A stretch of 64,000 nt of DNA, taken from the NCBI GenBank assembly GCA_016124335.1, contig WGNX01000004.1, positions 208,418 through 272,417 on the forward strand. Reading direction: 5' to 3'. A program made the translations under genes and the position numbers. The notes beneath the pieces were generated by a model. It was not told the DNA's origin. It ran no database searches and was given only the letters and a program-made list of their open reading frames with translations. This DNA comes from Alphaproteobacteria bacterium (lineage in GTDB: Bacteria; Pseudomonadota; Alphaproteobacteria; CACIAM-22H2). This document shows, piece by piece, positions 58,959 through 64,000 of this stretch (positions are counted from its first letter, which is position 1; the number at the start of each line of letters is the position of its first letter).

Positions 58959-60008
58959 ATGTCGGAAATCTTCATCGACGGCATAAGCCGGTTCTGGGGG
59001 CCGACGCGCGCGCTCGAAAAGGTGACTTTTCGGGTCGAGTCCGGCCGCTTCGCGGTCCTTTTGGGCCCCTCGGGGTGCGGAAAATCGACCCTGCTGCGGA
59101 TCATCGCAGGCCTCGATCAGGCGAGCGACGGTCGCATCCACATTGCGGGAAGCGACGTGACCGACATGCCGCCGGCCAAGCGCGGAATTTCGATGGTATT
59201 CCAGTCGTACGCACTGTTTCCTCACCTGACCGTCGCGCAGAATATCTGCTTCGGACTGGAAGTCCGCAACGTTCCGACCGCCGAGCGCAAGAAGCGCCTC
59301 GACGAGGCCAGCGAACTGCTTGGTCTTACCGCCCTGCTCGATCGGAAGCCTTCCCAGCTTTCCGGTGGCCAGCAACAGCGCGTGGCGCTTGGCCGCGCGA
59401 TCGTGGCGCATGCGCCGGTGTGTCTGATGGACGAGCCGCTCTCGAATCTCGATGCACAGCTACGTCAGGAAATGCGGCTGGAAATCCGCGAACTCCAGCG
59501 CCGTCTCGCAATCACGATGCTTTACGTCACGCACGATCAGGTCGAAGCGATGACGATGGCCGATCAGGTCATTCTCCTGAATGGCGGGCGCGTCGAGCAG
59601 GACGGGACACCCGACGCGCTTTACGGCACGCCCCGCACGATTTTCGCCGCGCGGTTCCTCGGCACGCCGCCGATGAACGTCATCAACCTGTCGCCGGAAG
59701 GCGCTATCGAGGGTTCCGGCGGCCCGCCGCTTGCGGATGGGCGGGGCGATCATGCAATCGGCATCCGGCCCGAGGACATTCGCGTCACGGCAGCAGGACG
59801 CATCGGTGCACGTGTCGAGACGGTCGAGTATCTGGGCGCGGACACGCTTGTCGGTTGCCGGGTCGGGAATCAGGCCGTCGTGGCGCGCTTGCCCGGGCGC
59901 GCGGGCTTTTCCGCTGGCGATGGCGTATCGCTCGACTGGCCGGCGGAGCGCCAGCACATGTTTGAACGATCGACCGGGCAGCGCATCGACGCCCGAAACG
60001 CAACTTGA
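58959..60008 (+). CDS. ugpC: Ugp-like ABC transporter ATP-binding protein
   Basis: A 349-aa MalK/UgpC-type ATPase. Walker A is GPSGCGKST, the signature is [15 protein letters not shown], Walker B is [11 protein letters not shown], and the switch His is VTHDQ. The C-terminal TOBE domain (about 240-345) includes [10 protein letters not shown]. It is first in the operon, behind a Pho box, which supports a phosphorus-containing substrate such as glycerol-3-phosphate. MalK-family ATPases cannot be assigned a sugar by sequence alone. Confidence 0.83.
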   Translation: MSEIFIDGISRFWGPTRALEKVTFRVESGRFAVLLGPSGCGKSTLLRIIAGLDQASDGRIHIAGSDVTDMPPAKRGISMVFQSYALFPHLTVAQNICFGLEVRNVPTAERKKRLDEASELLGLTALLDRKPSQLSGGQQQRVALGRAIVAHAPVCLMDEPLSNLDAQLRQEMRLEIRELQRRLAITMLYVTHDQVEAMTMADQVILLNGGRVEQDGTPDALYGTPRTIFAARFLGTPPMNVINLSPEGAIEGSGGPPLADGRGDHAIGIRPEDIRVTAAGRIGARVETVEYLGADTLVGCRVGNQAVVARLPGRAGFSAGDGVSLDWPAERQHMFERSTGQRIDARNAT

Positions 60009-60032
60009 AAACCGGAGTAAGGGAGCAAAAGA

Positions 60033-61328
60033 ATGAATCCGTTACGCAGGACGCTTTTGGCCGGCGCCGTGGCGCTCGCCGCAGGCCTCGGGGCCGGGGA
60101 CGCGCTGGCCCAGCAGACCAAACTCACCTTCTATTTCCCGGTGGCCGTCGGCGGCCCGGTTACGAAGTTGATCGATACCCTCGCTGCCGACTTCGAGAAG
60201 GAAAATCCCGGGATCAAGGTACAGCCGGTCTACACCGGCTCGTATCAGGACACGATTGCCAAGACGCTGACAGCGCTCAAGAGCAACGAGGCGCCGAACT
60301 TCGCGATCCTGCTTTCGACCGACATGTTCACGCTCATCGACGAAGATGCGATCATCCCGATCGACAGCATGTTGAAGACCGAAGCCGACAAAAAATGGCT
60401 CGGCGGCTTCTACAAGGCGTTCATGGAGAACAGCCAGTCGGGCGGCAAGACCTGGGGCATCCCGTTCCAGCGCTCGACCATCGTCCTCTACTACAACAAG
60501 GACCTGTTCAAGGAAGCTGGCCTCGACCCTGAAAAGACACCGAAGACCTGGGCCGAACTTTCTGACTACGCCAAGAAGCTCACCAAACGCGATGCTTCCG
60601 GCAACGTGACCCAGTGGGGCATCCAGATCCCGTCGTCCGGCTTCCCGTATTGGCTCTTCCAGGCGTTGACGACGCAGAACGACGTGCGCCTGATGAACGA
60701 CGCCGGCAACAAGGTGTTCTTCAACGACCCGCGGGTTGTCGAGGCGCTCCAGTACTGGATCGATCTCGTCAACAAGGACAAGGCCCATCCGCCGGGCATC
60801 GTCGAATGGGGCACGACGCCGCGCGACTTCTTCGAACGCAAGGTCGCGATGATGTGGACGACGACCGGTAACCTGACGAACGTGCGCGACAATGCGAAGT
60901 TCCCGTTTGGCGTCGCGATGCTGCCGGGAAAGAAGCATCCCGGCTCGCCGACCGGCGGCGGCAACTTCTACATCTTCAAGAAGTCGTCTCCGGCCGAACG
61001 TGAGGCGGCGATGAAGTTCATCCGCTTCGCAACGACGCCCGAGCGCGCCGCACAATGGGGCATGGACACCGGATACGTCGCGGTCCGCCCGGACGCGTTC
61101 GAGACGCCGCGCATGAAGGAATATGTCGCCAAGTTCCCGCCGGCGGCGGTCGCGCGCGACCAGCTCAAGTATGCCTGGGCGGAATTCTCCACCCACGACA
61201 ACCAGCGCGTCACCAAGGCGCTGAACGACGGGCTGCAGGCCGCCCTTACCGGCGCGAAGAGCGCCAAGGCGGCGATGGACGAGGCACAGCGCGAAGCGAC
61301 GCGCCTGCTGCGTCCTTACCAGCACTGA
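60033..61328 (+). CDS. ugpB: Ugp-like substrate-binding protein
   Basis: A 431-aa periplasmic receptor of the family 1 solute-binding proteins. A Tat/Sec-like signal peptide ends GAGDALAQQ. The mature start has KLTFYFPVAVGGP where enterobacterial UgpB has FWHSM, and IVLYYNKDLFKEAGLDPEKTPKTWAEL closely resembles UgpB. GNLTNVRDNAKFPFGVAMLPG is another shared segment. The ligand could be glycerol-3-phosphate or a glycerophosphodiester. AGGGAG precedes ATG 60033. A GC-rich hairpin follows its stop. Confidence 0.8.
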   Translation: MNPLRRTLLAGAVALAAGLGAGDALAQQTKLTFYFPVAVGGPVTKLIDTLAADFEKENPGIKVQPVYTGSYQDTIAKTLTALKSNEAPNFAILLSTDMFTLIDEDAIIPIDSMLKTEADKKWLGGFYKAFMENSQSGGKTWGIPFQRSTIVLYYNKDLFKEAGLDPEKTPKTWAELSDYAKKLTKRDASGNVTQWGIQIPSSGFPYWLFQALTTQNDVRLMNDAGNKVFFNDPRVVEALQYWIDLVNKDKAHPPGIVEWGTTPRDFFERKVAMMWTTTGNLTNVRDNAKFPFGVAMLPGKKHPGSPTGGGNFYIFKKSSPAEREAAMKFIRFATTPERAAQWGMDTGYVAVRPDAFETPRMKEYVAKFPPAAVARDQLKYAWAEFSTHDNQRVTKALNDGLQAALTGAKSAKAAMDEAQREATRLLRPYQH

Positions 61329-61337
61329 CCGGACGAA

Positions 61338-61364
61338 GGGGCGGGTCCACGCTTGGCCCGCCCC
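61338..61364 (+). terminator. intra-operon hairpin after the Ugp-like binding-protein gene
   Basis: GGGGCGGG (61338-61345) and CCCGCCCC (61357-61364) form a perfect 8-bp stem with an 11-nt loop between the binding-protein and permease genes. No T-run follows. It probably stabilises the upstream mRNA or reduces permease expression, as in the Liv-type operon at 19629-19654. Confidence 0.45.
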
Positions 61365-61378
61365 GATTCCGCCGCCCG

Positions 61379-62254
61379 ATGACCCGCACGAAAGCAACGA
61401 TCTATGGCTGGCTGCTGTTGCTGCCTGCATTCGTGCTTCTTGTTTCTTTCACCCATTGGCCGGCGCTCGCGACGATCCACGCAAGTTTTTTCACCACGCC
61501 CAAGGGCACCCGCCCCGCGATCTATGTGGGTCTCGAGAACTACGAGGCCATGTTCGACGATCCTGTCTTCTGGCAAGCGGTCACGAACAACCTGATCTAT
61601 GCGCTCGGGACCATTCCCGTTTCGGTCGCACTCGCGATGCTCATGGCGATCTGGGTGAATGAAAAGCTGGCCGGGCAATCCTGGCTCCGGCTCGCCTATT
61701 TCACGCCGACGGTGCTGCCGATGATCGCTGTCGCGAACATCTGGCTGTTCTTCTACACGCCCGACTACGGCCTCATCGACCAGATCGCGCACGCATTCGG
61801 TTTCGGCGCGACCAACTGGCTCGGCAATCCGGACACCGTGCTCTACTGCCTGATGGTGATGACGGTTTGGAAGGAAGCCGGCTTCTTCATGATTTTCTAT
61901 CTCGCCGCCCTCCAGCAGCTTTCGCCGAACCTTGCGGAAGCCGCGGCCATCGAGGGATGCGGGCGCTGGACCTTCTTCCGGCGCGTGACGCTGCCGCTGC
62001 TGATGCCGACGACGCTGTTCGTGCTCGTGAACGCCGTGATCGGCGCCTTCAGGCTCGTCGACCACGTCATTGCCCTGACCGGCGGCGGGCCAAACAACGC
62101 AAGCCAGCTCCTGCTTTCATATATCTACGACATCGCATTCCGCTATTGGGACACCGCCTACGCAGCCACGCTGACCGTCGTGCTGCTTGCCGCACTCTCC
62201 GGTCTCGCGCTGTTCCAGTTCCTCGTCCTCGAAAAGCGGATCCACTATCGATGA
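61379..62254 (+). CDS. ugpA: Ugp-like ABC transporter permease
   Basis: A 291-aa inner-membrane permease with six transmembrane helices. The opening GWLLLLPAFVLLVSFTHWP is the first helix. The EAA loop reads EAAAIEGCGRWTFFRRVTLPLL, which couples to the ATPase. VGLENYEAMFDDPVFW is the usual periplasmic segment. It starts at ATG 61379 and overlaps the second permease gene as ATGA. It resembles UgpA, but specificity rests on operon context. Confidence 0.83.
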   Translation: MTRTKATIYGWLLLLPAFVLLVSFTHWPALATIHASFFTTPKGTRPAIYVGLENYEAMFDDPVFWQAVTNNLIYALGTIPVSVALAMLMAIWVNEKLAGQSWLRLAYFTPTVLPMIAVANIWLFFYTPDYGLIDQIAHAFGFGATNWLGNPDTVLYCLMVMTVWKEAGFFMIFYLAALQQLSPNLAEAAAIEGCGRWTFFRRVTLPLLMPTTLFVLVNAVIGAFRLVDHVIALTGGGPNNASQLLLSYIYDIAFRYWDTAYAATLTVVLLAALSGLALFQFLVLEKRIHYR

Positions 62255-63069
62255 TCGCCGCGCGCGGCATCCCACGAACGCTCGAGACGACGGGCGCTTG
62301 GGTCCTTGCGGCCGTCTGGATCGCGCCGCTCGTCTATTGCATCTGGGCCGCCTTCCATCCACCGGAATTTGCTTCGCGGTTCGCGCTCGACGCGCCGCTT
62401 ACCCTCGCGAATTTCCACAAGGCCTGGGATGCGGCACCCTTCGCGCGGTATTTCCTGAACACCTTTGCACTCGTTTCTCTCGTGCTGGCCGGCCAGATCG
62501 TGCTCGTCACGCTTGCCGCCTACGCCTTTGCACGATTCGAATTCGTCGGGCGTGATGTCGCTTTCGCACTGGTTCTGGTCCAGCTGATGATCATGCCGGA
62601 TGTGCTTCTTGTGGAAAACTACCTGACCATGTCCTCGCTCGGGCTCGTCGACACGATCCTGGCCATGGCCCTTCCCTACATGGCTTCGGCATTCGGAATC
62701 TTCCTGCTGCGCCAGACCTTCAAGAGCATGCCCAAGGAGCTCGACGATGCCGCTCGCGTCGAAGGTGCGGGCATCCTGACCGTCCTGTGGCGCGTCTACA
62801 TACCGCTCGCGCGGCCAACCTACATTGCATTCGCGCTCGTCTCGGTCAGTTATCACTGGAACAATTTTCTCTGGCCGCTGATCGTCACGAATTCGGTCGG
62901 CACGCGGCCGGTGACCGTGGGCTTGCGCGTGTTCGCGGCGATCGAACAAGGCGTCGACTGGTCGACGATTACGGCCGCGACATTGATGAGTTGCGCGCCG
63001 CTGCTGGTCGCATTCCTGCTGTTCCAGCGTCAATTCATCCAGAGCTTCATGCGCGCAGGGATCCGCTAG
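62251..63069 (+). CDS. ugpE: Ugp-like ABC transporter permease
   Basis: A 272-aa inner-membrane permease of the MalG/UgpE type with six helices. LPYMASAFGIFLLRQTFKSM strongly resembles UgpE, and the EAA loop DAARVEGAGILTVLWRVYIP follows. WNNFLWPLIVTNS is another family segment. ATG 62251 is translationally coupled to the first permease. The 3' end overlaps the convergent aldo/keto reductase gene by 23 bp. Confidence 0.83.
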   Translation: MIAARGIPRTLETTGAWVLAAVWIAPLVYCIWAAFHPPEFASRFALDAPLTLANFHKAWDAAPFARYFLNTFALVSLVLAGQIVLVTLAAYAFARFEFVGRDVAFALVLVQLMIMPDVLLVENYLTMSSLGLVDTILAMALPYMASAFGIFLLRQTFKSMPKELDDAARVEGAGILTVLWRVYIPLARPTYIAFALVSVSYHWNNFLWPLIVTNSVGTRPVTVGLRVFAAIEQGVDWSTITAATLMSCAPLLVAFLLFQRQFIQSFMRAGIR

Positions 63070-64000
63070 CGGGCCGGCGGCCGGTCACCGGATATTGCGG
63101 ATCGGTATAACCGGGCGTCGTCGGATGGCCGGGCGGAACAAGCGCCGACATCGCGGCCTCGTCCTCCGCCGTGAAGCGAAATCGCATCGCCTCGACATAG
63201 GCACGCCACTGTTCCATGGTGCGCGGACCCGCGATGACGCCGCTGACAAGCGCGTTGTTGAGCACCCAGCCGATCGCGAGGGCCGTCGTCGTCGTTCCGC
63301 GCGAAGCCGCGAGCGCGGCCACGTCCTGGGCGACGGCAAGCGATTCCGGCCTGAATTCGGTCTCGATGATCCGTTTGTCGCTTCGTCCGGCACGCGTGTC
63401 TGCACCCGGTAATGCGCCCGGCGCGTACTTGGCGGTAAGCACGCCGCGCGCCAGCGGGCTATAGGCAAAGACGCCAAGCCCGTGATGTGCGCAGGCGGGC
63501 AACAGCTCCAATTCGGCCGTCCGGTCCATCAGGTTGTAGCAAGGCTGGCAGACGATCGGTGCCGGCACGCCCATCGCCCGTGCCGTTTCGGCGAACGTCG
63601 CCAGCCGCCACGCCCGGAAATTCGATAGGCCGTAGTAGCGGATCTTTCCCGACCGGATCAGATCGCCAAGCGTCGCGATGGTTTCCTCCATCGGCGTGTC
63701 CTCGTCGTCCCGATGCAGGTAGTAGACGTCAATCCAGTCGGTTCCCAGGCGCTTCAGGCTTGCCTCGCACGCCTGCAGGATCCAGCGACGCGACGTTCCG
63801 CGATCGTTCGGTCCCGGCCCGCCGGGATTGGCGACCTTTGTTGCAAGTATCCAGTCGGCACGTTCGGCGGCAATGAGACGGCCGCAGATTTCCTCGGATC
63901 GGCCTTCCGCATAACGATCGGCAGTGTCGATGAAATTGACGCCCGCTTCCTTAGCGCTCGCGACGATGGTGCCGGAAACACGCTCGTCGGTCCGATCGCC
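63047..64000 (-). CDS. aldo/keto reductase (partial, N-terminus off right edge)
   Basis: The leftward frame is open from the right edge to TGA at 63047-63049, giving about 317 residues of an NADPH-dependent TIM-barrel reductase. Residues at the right edge read ...VNFIDTADRYAEG, which contains the catalytic Asp and Tyr. LATKV carries the catalytic Lys and VYYLHRDD the His. YGLSNFRAW and the C-terminal VIAGPRTMEQW are cofactor motifs. The missing N-terminus should be short. The carbonyl substrate is unknown. Confidence 0.9.
   Translation of the reverse strand, partial: GDRTDERVSGTIVASAKEAGVNFIDTADRYAEGRSEEICGRLIAAERADWILATKVANPGGPGPNDRGTSRRWILQACEASLKRLGTDWIDVYYLHRDDEDTPMEETIATLGDLIRSGKIRYYGLSNFRAWRLATFAETARAMGVPAPIVCQPCYNLMDRTAELELLPACAHHGLGVFAYSPLARGVLTAKYAPGALPGADTRAGRSDKRIIETEFRPESLAVAQDVAALAASRGTTTTALAIGWVLNNALVSGVIAGPRTMEQWRAYVEAMRFRFTAEDEAAMSALVPPGHPTTPGYTDPQYPVTGRRPASGSLRA

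Noticed and set aside
60042-61430. 462-aa leftward ORF over the Ugp-like receptor gene
   Set aside because: Antisense to a well-supported binding protein with signal peptide and ribosome site; composition is Arg-rich shadow type.
1-64000. CRISPR arrays, insertion sequences, phage genes or att sites
   Set aside because: I saw no regularly spaced repeats, transposase or integrase motifs, or duplicated tRNA ends around the tRNA-Val gene.

Overview
The window looks like chromosome of a GC-rich (about 60-65% by eye) alphaproteobacterium. Supporting signs are the DUF4169 and SapC genes, the Liv-type transporter, a GC-rich tRNA-Val, split arnA genes, and frequent GTG/TTG starts with ATGA/GTGA overlaps. 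I would lean to a Rhodospirillales/Hyphomicrobiales-like lineage, but the sequence alone does not settle it. No insertion sequence, phage, CRISPR array or replication origin is visible. Coding density is very high, and the only stretch over 300 bp without a gene is 29129-29464.

Left part (1-9.8 kb): glmS (cut by the left edge) and glmU for UDP-GlcNAc, a Gph-type phosphatase, small membrane and exported proteins, tRNA-Val(CAC) with a clear promoter, a type II haloacid dehalogenase, msrA, a pentapeptide-repeat protein, and a degenerate class III cyclase-like protein. From 9.5 to 16.7 kb a leftward block encodes two paralogous GT-B glycosyltransferases, a CmoB-like methyltransferase, a GDP-fucose-synthase-like SDR and a large radical SAM protein. 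This is an unassigned glycan-type cluster.

Middle (16.9-32.8 kb): a complete Liv-type amino-acid ABC operon, then mixed housekeeping genes (GNATs, DUF4169, cytochrome b561, an aldehyde dehydrogenase, SRAP/YedK, cysQ, an orphan ParA, Sua5). A GlcD-type FAD dehydrogenase follows, behind a structured leader, and then a long acyl-CoA dehydrogenase. From 33 to 36.2 kb speD, speE, a luciferase-like monooxygenase and a 3-hydroxyisobutyrate-dehydrogenase-like protein are tightly packed, behind a leader with a dyad, a terminator-like hairpin and a mini-ORF that overlaps the speD start.

Right part (36-64 kb): a second pentapeptide-repeat protein, dinB, a DapA-family lyase, then upp, a DUF1688 gene and a GTP-cyclohydrolase-II-like gene, which together match the URC uracil-degradation route first described in yeast. 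Next is an arn operon (arnT, arnE, arnC, split arnA, arnD) without arnB or arnF. A glyoxylate/glycolate module follows: serine-glyoxylate aminotransferase, a divergent GntR regulator with twin palindromic operators, and a fused GlcD-GlcF oxidoreductase. Then come sapC, a small exported protein, and an Ugp-like ABC operon preceded by a good Pho box. An aldo/keto reductase is cut by the right edge.

A window-wide oddity is that all ten convergent protein-gene junctions either overlap or are separated by at most 3 bp, and five of them share a 4-base CTAG or CTAA stop overlap.
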